64,000 bases of DNA from Dirofilaria immitis (lineage: Eukaryota > Nematoda > Chromadorea > Rhabditida > Onchocercidae): contig JAKNDB010000066.1 of assembly GCA_024305405.1 (NCBI GenBank), forward strand, positions 682,001 through 746,000, given 5' to 3'. The position numbers and the translations under genes were made by a program. Under the pieces are notes generated by a model. That model saw only the letters and a program-made list of their open reading frames with translations, made no database searches and was not told the origin of the DNA. Each line of letters begins with the position of its first letter. Position 1 is the first letter of the stretch. Below, piece after piece: positions 1 through 11,800 of the stretch.

Positions 1-626
1 AAATAGCACGTTATTATAATTTGAAAATAGAAAGAGTTATAAAAAAAAAAGGCAAAAAATATTCTCTGAAAATTCTAAAATAATTCCTTAAAGTCTAATC
101 ATATATCAACCGATTAATTCGATTAAAGCAAAATAATTAAGAAGAATAGATGATGCTTGAAAAGAGACATAATATAAATACGAATATTAGAATGACTGAC
201 AAACGAAATGATACGAAATGGAAAAGATAATTGTATGGGATGATGATGATGATGTAAATTGTCTTGTTCTATAATTTATGCATACCAAGTGTAGAAATAG
301 CTATCCAGCTAATTTTCTAGCCTTATTTTCACTCAACAGATAACTACCGTTCAGCCCAAGTCCTTCCTACACATATAAGCTAGCAGCAATTAGGCTTTTT
401 CATATGCGAATTAACGCAGCCCAAAATGTGTATCATCGTGCAATGAGAAAAGACTGATGTATTAAAAATGAAATTGGATTGGCATGTAGTAGTTCAATAT
501 TAGGATAAAGAAAGTAATGGAACAGATAAAAGTTAATTGAATTGATTGAAATTGAAGTGAAAAATTAATATCAGTAATAAAGGATGAAATCACAAGAAAT
601 TGATTGAATAATTCATTTTCATCCTG

Positions 627-697
627 TTTCATTCATTATTACGAGATTTCTCGAGATACTAATCTATTTCATTCATTATTACGAGATTTCTCGAGAT
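627..697. repeat. perfect 31-bp direct repeat, two copies
   Basis: Positions 627-657 and 667-697 are identical over 31 bases, with a 9-base spacer (40-bp period). Each copy contains the short palindrome-like core GAGATTTCTCGAGAT. Two copies only; function unknown. Confidence 0.85.
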
Positions 698-1160
698 GCT
701 TACTCAACATGAAACAATGATTAGAATCTTTTGATGAAATTATTTAAATAAAAAGAAAACGATACAAATAATTGATAATAAAAAGTAACTAAAACAATAA
801 AGTGCTTTTAGTTAAAAAAAAAAAAAAAAATGAAACTTAAAAGATATTTGAAGAAAACGAAAACGATGAAGACGAAGACGAAGACCCATTACTTCTAACT
901 AACATATCTATCCGAATATATTATCCCCGCAGAATATGTCACATCTGAGAGATAGAGATGACAATAATATCGGGAAAAAAAAGAAACCGAAAGAATGAGA
1001 AGGAATGAAAATTTGATTGGTAAGCAAAAAAAAAAAAAAAATGTTAAGCAAAGAAAAGTAAAAATCGTTTTGTTAAGCTTATAGGCTGAATAATGATTAG
1101 CCAAGTTTTCATTCCTCTTCATCTCTATATACAATCATAAAATTATCGAATTATTTTTCA

Positions 1161-1250
1161 TCTCTCTCTCTCTCTCTCTCTCTGTCTATCTCGCTTCCTT
1201 TTTAACTCTCTCTTTCTCTCTTTTTCTCTTTTCTCATATATATATATATA
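1161..1250. repeat. CT and TA microsatellites
   Basis: A (TC)n tract at about 1161-1182 is followed by pyrimidine-rich sequence and a (TA)n tract at about 1236-1250. The neighbouring open frame at 1250-1534 is low-complexity Phe/Ser/Leu and is not supported as a gene. Confidence 0.85.
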
Positions 1251-2833
1251 TGTATATAGATATATTTTCTTATCTTTCTTGCAATTCATCTTTTATTTCT
1301 ATTGATTTCTTTGAAATAATAAATAAATCTCTCTTGCATATTTTTCATCTTAACACATTTCTTTTCATCCTTTCAATTCTAACATGTGTTTTTTCTCTCT
1401 TTTTCTCTCCTTCTCTCGTTCTCTTTTTGTCTTTCATTTCTTTTCATCTTTCGAAATTTCAAAATCCATCATTTTCTCGATTAGTTATAATCTTAGGAAA
1501 ATTAATTAAGCTCATTATTGATGAATGCTTTTAGATAGACAGAGTAAATATCGATTGATCAATTAATTATTATTTCATCATTAATCAATTAATTAATTAA
1601 TCATTTACATCATTATTCTATTCTCGATAAATTCCAAATATGGCTATAGTACAGTATTGATTCACTATTGATTGATCATTGATAAAAATTACAAATATTT
1701 GATTTAAACTTGAAAACGATCAAAAGGATGGATATAAAAAGTTGGAAAAAAAATTGAATAAAAATTCTTCCAAAATAATTTTCCTTCTAAATAAACAAAT
1801 TAGAAAATGATTGAAATGAAAATAAAAAATAAAAATTATTGATTGATAAAATTATAAATATATTCGATCAGCAACATATTTGCTTATTTGATAAATGAAT
1901 AAGGTCAAAAGGTCAAAAGATGATAATTTTTAGATTACATTTGTAAATAATTTTTGACATATAAAATTTGAAATTCAAAAATAAAATGATGAAAAAAATG
2001 ATATAAATTTTGTTAACTAAAATGCGCCACTAAATTTTTATTAATTTGAAAATAAAATTGAAGAAAAAAAGTTCAATTGTACTTATTCATTTGATCGAAA
2101 TACCTATCTATCTATTTATTTATCAGTATTGAAATGATATCAAATTCATACACCTATCATATTCATTATCATATGTTGATATTTTTCAAATGATATCAAT
2201 CACTTATCGATTAATTTATAAAAAAAAAAAAAGAATATGAATATGAATTGGCAAAGAAATGATTAAATTACATTGCTATCATAATCCTATGATATAATTA
2301 AAAATATTTCATACATCTCATTTGTTACATGTTCAATTTAAAATTATACCATAATAATGAATTCCATTGTCTCGATTAAATAATATTGCCAACGACATTC
2401 TCGAAGAAAAAAAAAGCATTGCATTTTAACATTTCTCGAAATGAATTGTTTCTCGTTCGTTTACAATCGCTGTTGCTTCAAATTCTCGTAATCAAATCCA
2501 GCCACTGATAAAAGTTAAGCTTTTGATAGTTAGGAAATGTAGGAAGAAAAAAAGTAAACAATGAGAGTATATTTTTAGAAAGTACAATTTTATGCTTTAT
2601 TTTTCTGCGCCTAAATGCATTTTGTTATTATTTTGTTTTATTTTTTTCTTCTTTTTTTTTTTCAATCAATAATGTGATAAGAAATCTGATAAGAAATCAT
2701 TTTCTTATTTAATACTTTGAATGAATGATTGGATGGATTTTTAGTAATCATTGAAAAACTCTAAATATTAAAAGTTCAATTGAAACTCCAAAGATTATGG
2801 TTAGTATTGATTGCTTTTAGTTTATTAACAATG

Positions 2834-3018
2834 ACGAAATTTAGAATTTCAATTAACTTTTGATGACGAAATTTCCAATTAACTTCTGATGACGAGGTTT
2901 AGAATTTCAATTAACTTCTGATGACGAAGTTTAGAATTTCAACTAACTTCTGATGACGAAGTTTAGAATTTTAATTAATTTCTGGTGACGATGTTTAGAA
3001 TTTTAATTAATTTTTGAA
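2834..3018. repeat. 32-bp tandem repeat, about six copies
   Basis: The unit begins ACGAAGTTTAGAATTTCAAT and ends in TAACTTCTGATG. Copies diverge by a few substitutions, and the second copy has lost about six bases. It lies in intergenic DNA upstream of the C_tripleX gene. Confidence 0.85.
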
Positions 3019-4976
3019 ATTTGTATTGAAAATTTTAGCATAAAAATTAAAAATAAAATAAAAGTAGTAATTTTTGAAATTAATCTTTTAATAATTTCTA
3101 AAATGACTATTTCATCATATCTTTTGATATTCTCATATCAAAAAAAAAAAAAAAAAAAAAAAAGAAAACGAATCTCAGGGAAATCTAACATTTTAATCAA
3201 TTCTTTCATAATTATAGGCTTATATTTATAAATTAAATATCATTTCATTTCATCATATATTTCAATTATTTCTTGCATAATTTCTTTTTTATAATTTCAT
3301 TTCATAATAAAAGAAAAGTAACAAAAAAAAAAATATTTTTAATATTTTGTTATAACTTTTAAAATTAAAAAAAAAAAAAAAAGTTAGTCATAGTAATTGA
3401 AAGAATGGGTAAACAATATTTGTTAGCTATATAATAGTAAATATATCATTACATATATCGTTACCTATACCTATCATAAAACAGGTAATACTATGTCGAG
3501 AATATATTTTAGTATTATATGACAAGAAAATTTCATTTACTGAAATATGAGATAAAGTTTAATAGTCGATATTTATACATAACGATAACTAATGACTCAT
3601 AAAAGCAAATGCAAATAGCTTTAGGATAATTTCAAGAAATTTTTTCGACAATAAAGAAATAAATAACTAACTGAAAAAGTTGAATACATCATATTTATCT
3701 TTTGCAAATAATTTTACACAAACTTTTTTTTCTTTTTTGAAAAGAAGAAAAATAAACAAAAAAAAAAAAATAAGAGAAGAAATCTGGATTGATCAACCAG
3801 TTTTACAGTGAAAGTCTGGTATTATTTTGATCGAGAAATGTTTACGAGAATGAATTATTTAGATTATAAAATATTATACAAAAATAATATTTCATATGTT
3901 ATGCATATTTTTATCAATTCAAAGATTTGATAAAAATGATAATAATTTTTTAGTATGACAAAATAATGCGAAAAACTTATGCATATTTATAAGAAAATCA
4001 AAATAATTTATTTTAATGTAAAATGAATTAAATTTTGAAACTGTACGAAACATTGATGAAAATTCATCGCTAAATTTCAGGCAACTATTCTCGATCAAAT
4101 CTCGATCAAATTAACTTCTAAACTTTTAATGAAATATTATGCAAATTAATTGCTAAAGAAATTACTCTTGATTAATTTATTCAAAAATAATCAATTATCA
4201 AGAAATTTATATTCTTCGAAGCTAAGCTAATATGTTATCATTTAGTGACAGAGTAGAAATCAAATTTTGTATTTTGAAATTATTATTTGATTATGAATTA
4301 TTTAATCAGTAATTTTTTTTCTTATCTTTTCATTTTTTTATTATTCGCGTTAGAATTTCTAAGTTTGAAAAAATGTTTTTCTTAAATAAATAAACTTAAC
4401 TGAATGATAACTTCTCATATATTAATGATAATTTTATCAGAAATAAATAATAACCATTTACTTTCATTATTTCGGCAAAATACAACAACAATTTACTATT
4501 TAAATATTATTTATTACTTAAATATTAATTTACATCGATTTTATTAAAATATTTTTCAAAATTAACACTTTCCCTCTCTCCTCCTTCTCTGATATGATAA
4601 AATATCGCACGCCCCACCGCCTCCTTTCCGATATGATAAAGTATCACTAAAAACGAATATTGATAAATCGATATTCGAGAATTATGAAAAAAAAAAATAT
4701 TTCGTAAATTTAATTTAATTTTAATTTTTATTCAAATAAAAAAAAATTTATAACATTTTTGTTTGTTTATTTGTTTATTTGTTACTAAATGTTTAAATAT
4801 GATCGAATTGACAAAAAAAAAAATTTTTTTTTGTCCATTAACTTAATTGAAATGCCAATAACTGGATACAGTATTTACAGAAGTCGAACATTACCGGATA
4901 CTGTTAATTTTTTTTCTTTTACTTGTTTAACTAAGTGAAAAATGTTTAAACGAGACCGGTATTTCGCGAGAATAAC

Positions 4977-4986
4977 TATATAAAAG
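4977..4986 (+). promoter_or_regulatory. TATA box of the C_tripleX gene
   Basis: TATATAAAAG lies 78 bases upstream of the ATG at 5064. It is an unusually canonical TATA element for this window. No splice acceptor is needed before the ATG, so initiation a few tens of bases downstream of the box would give a short 5' UTR. Confidence 0.6.
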
Positions 4987-5063
4987 CTTTAGATAAATGT
5001 TTTACTACAATAAAAGTAATATCAACAGTAGCAACAGTAGGAAGAAATTTATCGAAGAAGATA

Positions 5064-6359
5064 ATGAAAAGTTCTCTTCATCTATTTCTTATTGGCTTCA
5101 TAATAATTCATTATGTTTATTCTTTTAGAATTATCGAGAAAAAGCATTCTCGTTCTCGACGTTGCATTTGTTTAAGAATGAAGCATGTTTGTCCGTGCAA
5201 TAATGAACAGAAGCTAGAATCAGAATCAACTATCCATCAACAACAATCACGACAATTTTATCATGAAGAACCGATAGCAATTGCTTCTACTGCTGGAAGG
5301 AATTTAACAGTATCTCAGCTATCATCCGTTGCTTTTCCTTCTTCGTCATCATCAAACTGTATTCCTACCTGTCTTCAAGGATGTATGCAGAATCAATATT
5401 CTCGTTGTCAACAATCTTGTCAAAATACGTGTAAAATGGAGCAACCTATTCCAGTTGTTCAATCACCTAAGATAATATCGCAACAACAACAGCAACAATT
5501 ACAACAAATGATACCATCATCTTTTCCCATCCAATATCAAACATGGGAATCGAATACTCAGATGGATAGTGCTGCTTCAGTACCGGAAATAAGTCCGAAT
5601 ACACAGGTATCTGCTACATTACCAATATCCTCGAATTCCATTGGACAATTAAATGGCCAATTTTCAAATGTCAATAATAACATTTGTGCACAAGCTTGTA
5701 TGCCATCTTGTCAATGGCAATGTGGCCAACAAAGTGTTTCGAAACTATTCCTTTCTCTCAGCATCAATTACCATCAGAATCTGTTCATCAGCGTCAACTG
5801 CCATCAGAATTTATCCCTCAGCATCAATCACTACCAGAATCTGTTCCTCAGCATCAATCACTACCAGGATCTGTTCCTCAGCATCAATTATTATCAGAAT
5901 CTGTTCCTCAGCATCAACCACTATCAGAATCAATTATTCAACAACAACCATTGATAACTGAAGGTTCACTACAGCAACAATCTGTAGCATACAACAGTAA
6001 TAATAATATGCCAAATCTTACTCAAACACCTTGCGCCTCACTTTGCATGTCAGCTTGTCCAAATCAATGTATTTATCAGCAGGTAAAATTACCTGGCTCT
6101 TACTATCCCTCTCCATCACCTGCACTCACTTACTCATCACTTACCGTTCAATTACCGCCTATAGCATCTGAATCTGTACAGCAACAATCAGAGAAATTTG
6201 GCAAACTTGCAACCAATGAAGCGCCAGAAACACAACATTTAACCGTTTGCCTTCATATATGTCAAAATAATTGCATGCAGCAATGTTTGCAGCAAAATAG
6301 ATCAACTGAACAATGCAATATATCATGCAATTATGCATGTCGCAACAATTGCATCCAGC

Positions 6360-6403
<44 letters not shown>

Positions 6404-6418
6404 CCAGAACAACAACAG

Positions 6419-6450
<32 letters not shown>

Positions 6451-6670
6451 GCAACAACAGCAACAGCAACAACAACAACAACAACAACAACAAAAACAAT
6501 CACCAGAACTAACGCAAAGCCAAGAATTGCCTCAATTTATTCATCAACAATCATCACAACAATTTTCCGGAATCCAATATCCTCAATCATCAGCTCCTCA
6601 AATTCAACAAGTTCAACAGATACCAAACAACAAGATATTCCATGAACAATATTATCGTAGCAATAGCTAA
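5064..6670 (+). CDS. secreted Cys/Gln-rich C_tripleX-repeat protein (frame broken)
   Basis: Predicted secreted protein of about 535 residues. It opens with a signal peptide (residues 1-20, a Leu/Ile-rich core ending VYSF), then a basic Cys segment (CICLRMKHVCPC). At least six units with cysteines spaced by three residues follow, for example CIPTCLQGC, CAQACMPSCQWQC and CASLCMSACPNQC. This is the nematode C_tripleX signature, whose function is unknown. Between the second and third groups is a 10-residue repeat based on QHQSLPESVP, and near the C-terminus a polyglutamine stretch of about 45 residues. The reading frame changes between 5730 and 5780: the first part reads from 5064 and the second is in the frame that ends at the TAA at 6668-6670. 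One missing base would explain it. So would a 44-nt intron from 5734 (GTGTTT) to 5777 (CATCAG), which joins the frames correctly. The role is not known; a structural or matrix protein is a guess. Confidence 0.75.
5759..5945 (+). repeat. 30-bp coding repeat (10-residue QHQSLPESVP units)
   Basis: About six imperfect 30-bp units encode Q-H-Q-x-L-P/S-E-S-V-P in the frame that continues into the downstream cysteine units. All three forward frames are open across the array because its length and composition avoid stop codons, so the array alone cannot reveal which frame is used. Confidence 0.8.
6356..6496 (+). repeat. CAA/CAG repeat encoding polyglutamine
   Basis: A nearly pure CAA tract with scattered CAG, interrupted by single Pro-Glu, His and Lys codons. 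It encodes about 45 glutamines near the C-terminus of the C_tripleX protein. The same tract creates spurious long frames of threonine (another plus frame) and valine (minus strand). Confidence 0.95.
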
Positions 6671-6758
6671 GTTTCTTCCCGATAATTAGAAGGTATAATA
6701 TTGTGTAAAACTAATTACTTACGGATAATTATTTTTACAAATTTAGAAATATTCGAAA

Positions 6759-6867
6759 AATAAAAATTGGAATTAGAAATGATTAAAATGTTCTATGATT
6801 TGTGCAATGATGTTATTTATCATCTTTATCAATGCTCATAAATAAATTGTCTGATGGTTGCAATAAA
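6759..6867 (+). terminator. polyadenylation signals of the C_tripleX gene
   Basis: AATAAA occurs at 6759-6764, 6841-6846 and 6862-6867, about 90-190 bases after the stop codon. Any of these could serve as the cleavage and polyadenylation signal. Confidence 0.5.
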
Positions 6868-6871
6868 AATA

Positions 6872-7687
6872 TTATCATTTGTTGCGTGAAAAGTTTTAAT
6901 TTAAAATTTATAATTAATATCTACGTGACTTCACCTTTTAGGTAAATGCAACCTTTTAAACTTTGAACCAATCGAAAAGATTGATGAAATTTGAATTAGG
7001 GAAGGAAAAAAAAGAGTGAAACCGAAAAATGGAAAATGAATTGTTGATTCTATCTTTGCACCTTCTTTTATTATTCATTAAGTTTCTGCAAGGGAAACGC
7101 ATAATTAACGGGATTCTACGTCAAGTGTGTATATCATCCTCACGTTACATATGCCATATAACTAGCTATCCGATCCACTTGTTCTTCACGTCTTCATGAA
7201 GTTTCTGCAAGTGAAACGCATGATTAACGGCATTATATGTCAAGTATATACGTCGTTCTCACGTTACGTGTGTCATCATGCATTGGACGATGTTAATGAT
7301 TTGGCATTATCATTTTAAGTGTAAAAATTGATATCCATTATCATTTTAGGTGTAAAATTGATCACCTTTCATCTTCTGGATGACATTTTATCAAATATAT
7401 TTCGTATAATAAATTTCAAATAAATTTAAATAAAATTTTTATTATAGCATATACTTCGTTTGACGTTAAAAATATTTTTATTACAACAAATGCCTCATTT
7501 CACGTGAAACGTATTTTTATTACAGTACGTACTTCATTTGACGTGACGCGTTTTTTTACTGCGATATATATTTTATTTAACGTAAAAAGTTTAAACAACT
7601 ATCATACGTGAGAATTATTATTACGTATACATTAATGCTATTTATTAAATTCAAATTTTTTAATTGCAATGAAGAAGATAATTATTG

Positions 7688-7719
<32 letters not shown>

Positions 7720-8807
7720 AAGATTATTTTTGAGCATATTAAAAACGATACGTCAAAAATGGAATGAATAAATTATACAAAATTAAGGCAAATAAATTTT
7801 AATTATTGCTAAATAAATATTAATTTATTAATATGATAATTAATTAATTAAATTAATTATCATATTAATAACTAATTAATTAATTAATTATCATATTAAT
7901 AATTTAATTAATTAATTAATTGTCGTATTAATAACTCAACTATTCTCTTCAATGATTAATTATTTGTTTATTGCAAATTTAAAATTATACTATTAAAGAA
8001 AAAAGAAAAACTTTGAAAACTTCATAAATTAAATAATCAAAAAAAGTGTACCTAAAATTTCAGGTAGTATTTTTAAATCATTGATTTATTTTTATCATTA
8101 TTTCAATTTATCTATCGCTATTATCATCCTAAAATTTTATCTATTAGAAGGAAAGATAAAAGTTTCTTATTTCATACCAACAAATGATAATCCATTAATT
8201 AGAATTTTATATCTAAGTTGAAATTTCAAGCATGATACAAGCGTCATATCTATAAAAATTTGATTGATAAGGAATATAGCGTTTAAAGTTTCATCCTAAA
8301 CAAATGGCTTAACGATTATTAATTCAGCTTAGGCTTATTTTAAATATTCAATTAATGAAATAATTGAATTGAATTTTCAATTTTTTAAAAGTATTATATT
8401 AAAAAGCTTACTTGTAGTAATGTGATAGTTCGTTCTCGAATTTTTGAAAGTTTTTATAAATATGAATATTTTAAATTAAACAAAACTATACTTATGTATA
8501 CTATAAATAATCAATTAACCTAAAAATTAATCTCATCAAGAGAGGAAAAAGACTTCTTGAACCAACAAACAATTAAAAATTCAAGAGCATAAGAAATAGC
8601 GATGGCTTTACGATAGAAGAATGACAAATCCCGAGAAAAGATATGACTTATCAATAAGCGTTATGATATTGTATAAGAAAGAGCAAACAATTATTTCAGT
8701 ATTAAAAGTAGAAAAATTGAAAGAGAAACAATAAAAATCATTCGAGAAATAGAATTTAGAGAATAGAATAATGAAGAAATTTATATAAACAATATAGATC
8801 AATATGC
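6872..8807. other. intergenic region with duplicated ACGT-containing motifs
   Basis: No gene is supported. A segment of about 75 bp beginning AGTTTCTGCAAG is present at about 7080-7155 and again, diverged, at about 7199-7275. Between 7440 and 7590 a looser unit with an (A/G)ACGT core recurs three to four times. An AT palindrome-rich stretch (ATTAATTA motifs) spans 7815-7925. The 3' end of the minus-strand MGAT1 gene faces this region. Confidence 0.6.
7080..7275. repeat. diverged direct duplication of ~75 bp
   Basis: Copies at about 7080-7155 and 7199-7275 share AGTTTCTGCAAG, GAAACGCAT, ATTAACGG, GTCAAGT and CTCACGTTAC in the same order. No coding potential was recognised. Confidence 0.7.
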
Positions 8808-11800
8808 TTATATTTCTGATGGTGATTCCCATTTTGGATCATAACCGGACCAATTATTTCGATCAGGTGCTATATATATTCGTATTCCGTTGATAAAGCA
8901 TGTTACTACACCGAAATATGCAGTTCGTGGTACTCCATCCTACAATATTTTTCAGCAAATTTTTTATTTTCTGATGTTATTAAATCTCTTTCAAAATGAA
9001 AATTCCTTTGAATTAAAATTTGTTTTTTTTTAAAAATTTATTCAAAATCATAAATGAATTTCAAAATTTATGATTGAATTTGAATGGAATTTTTTTAAAA
9101 AAAAAAACACCTTGAAATCTCGCATTATTTTCAATTCTTCGGCGATTCGAAGATAATTGTTTAGTGTACTGTATTGGATACGTACAGTACTTTTATCAAC
9201 GGTCATAAATTTCATTGATAATTCTGCTGTTGAAATTAGAGGTGCTGAATATACCCGTTTCAAAAAGGCACTATCATAATTCTCCTAGAAATCAATTCGT
9301 TTTTGCTGATAAGAGTTTATTAAATTCTTTGATACGATAATTACAGATTACAGAAACAACAAAAGAGTACGGTAAGCATATTATAGGAATAATCGTTTGT
9401 TTGTTTGTTTATAAATTTTTTGAGGAAAAATTGATCTTATAATTTTCAAGGATAATTTCAGCAATTATTAATTGAAATGTAAATGAATGAAAAATTACTT
9501 TAATCAAATGGCGTAAATCGAATTTTGTAAAATTTACAAAGATTTCATTGAGCATTACATTGGCAAGATGTTGCGTAAAAAATAATCCCTGTAATAAGAT
9601 TAAATTTAATTTATTATGTTGTTAAAAATGAAATGATAATTAGATATGAACTAATGAATTTATTATATCTCTTATCATTTTATCAATTAATAGTTTTTCA
9701 TCTTTTATTTGATAAATAAATAATAATTTTACCTGCTTGCGCCACTCTTTCCTTCGAGAGTCATTCCAGTGCGTGATATTTCAGGTCTAATACAAGCTCG
9801 ATTTTTACGTATTGTATTGCTACGTATCCAATCATCCCAAAATCCATCTGGCCAAATAAAACCTAATTCATTCCATAAATCTCTAGAATAGGGTTAAAAT
9901 GACTTTTGCAAATTTTTTAGTTAAATATTCAGAGTTTTGCAGTGTTCGAATCACGCAATATGAATTGATTGCTTTGAATATTATAAAGTCGAGAATACTC
10001 TCGGGAATATAGTTTGAATTAAGTGTTTGATATGTGCAGTATCATTAAATTGATTGAAATTTATATAAATTTTCAAAAGCTTTCGAGAAATTTAGAAAAA
10101 ATTGAAATTTAAAGAAAAAAAATAAAACTTTGTATAATACTATTGCTCGTACTTGGTCATCATCCATCCAAGTCCAGGGAAAAAATCGCTACGATACAGT
10201 AACTCGGGTTGTTTCTTATTAATCAGATAACTTTTACCATTATCATTCCATGCTGATACACAATACAAAGTCTTATCAACATCCAAAAGTGGTCGTGTAG
10301 CACTAAAGTATTCGAAAAAATCAGGTGCTATATCCAGATCATCTGTAATCAAACTGCTATAATCAGCTGTAATAGCCATGATGAAACTTTTGTATCAATT
10401 TTAAAAGATTTTGAAATCAATTTGGGAATTTTAGATAATCAGTAGTTCAATAGGTGAATATATATTAATTAAATGAAAAAAAAAGAAACCTTCAATGATA
10501 ATAGCACTAGAATGATTGAGCTTATCAAATACATATGATAGACCAAGCTTATAATGTCGTGCTATCTGATAATAGGTAATATAACGTTTATGCTCCGGAA
10601 TTACCGTAATATGAGCTTTTTGACTGCTCAAATGCTGTAACAATAATTCTATGAACTTTAATTCGTTTTTTTTCGACTAATTAATTTCAACCTGACCTTT
10701 TAAGAAATATTTGCAGTATCTACAAATGTGTTATTTCAATTAGCATTTAGAGCATCCGTAGATATGTAAGTTTTCATAAACTATTTACGGTATTTACAGA
10801 TGTATCTTTTCAAACCATATTTACAGTATCTACAGATGCAAAATTTTTCAAGTAATATTTACAGTATTTGCGGATGTACCTTTTCAATTAATATTTACAG
10901 TATTCGCATGCGTATAATTTAATTCTATCTCGAAATTCTTATGGTAGGCATAAATTGTATAATTATATTACTTATCAAATTTTTGAAAATCAAGCATTAA
11001 TCTAGCCACATATTATCAAACCTATTATTTATTAAAATCATATTTGGACGAATAAACAAAATTAAGCAAATGAAAAATAAGCAATTTTTTTTCAATTTGT
11101 ATTTCTTGATCATTCATTTTAACATATTACATTTGTAATTTTTAGGTTAAAAAAATTAATTTTTAAAATGACCTGAAAATACTCAAAAAAAAAAATCGAA
11201 GAAAATTATAATTCTTCCGTTATGTTACAATGAAATTAGGAAATTATAGAAATATCAATTAATTGAAATTATTTTTTAAAAATTCAAATTTATTTTGATT
11301 AATTTAAAAATTGTATATTTAAAAGAAAAAAAATTTTTAATATTACTATAATATAAAATTAAAAATTAATTATTATTACCTTAATATAAGTTACTTCGTT
11401 AGCAAAATTTTCGATAACTTTTCGAACTTCTGAATTATCACAATCCTGACTTACTATTATGGGAAATTTTTCAGCTGATGATCGATATCTGGAATATTTA
11501 TATTAGCATTTTTATTTTTTTTTTTTTTTATTCATACAACATTGATCTGAGTGATTTTTAAGTTCATCAATGGAAAATTAGTGGTAATTCATTTTTAAGA
11601 TTTGAATTTTTTAAAGTATGATTTTAACAATCAATATTTCTTAATCTCGAAATATAATTTTATAATTAAAGTTTTATTTACTGAGATGAAGTAAGCATGG
11701 ATCTTTTAGATTAAAATAAAAGAAATTAAAATATGGTATTTCCATTTTACAAACTTTATTACTAAATTTTTCGATTAATTAAGTTTATTTTTCTTATCCT

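Larger units (their letters stand above)
1..4976. other. AT-rich intergenic region
   Basis: No convincing coding exon was found on either strand. The open frames here are short and low in complexity. The stretch holds a CT-rich tract followed by TA repeats near 1161-1250, a perfect 31-bp direct repeat at 627-697, a 32-bp tandem array at 2834-3018 and a run of about 24 A at 3140-3163. Confidence 0.6.

Noticed and set aside
6159..6503. Minus-strand open frame rich in valine opposite the polyglutamine tract
   Set aside because: It is the complement of a CAA repeat and has no independent features. The plus strand carries the signal peptide and cysteine units.
9940..9975. GTTCGAATC resembling a tRNA B box
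   Set aside because: No A box, acceptor stem or cloverleaf pairing upstream, and it lies in an MGAT1 intron.
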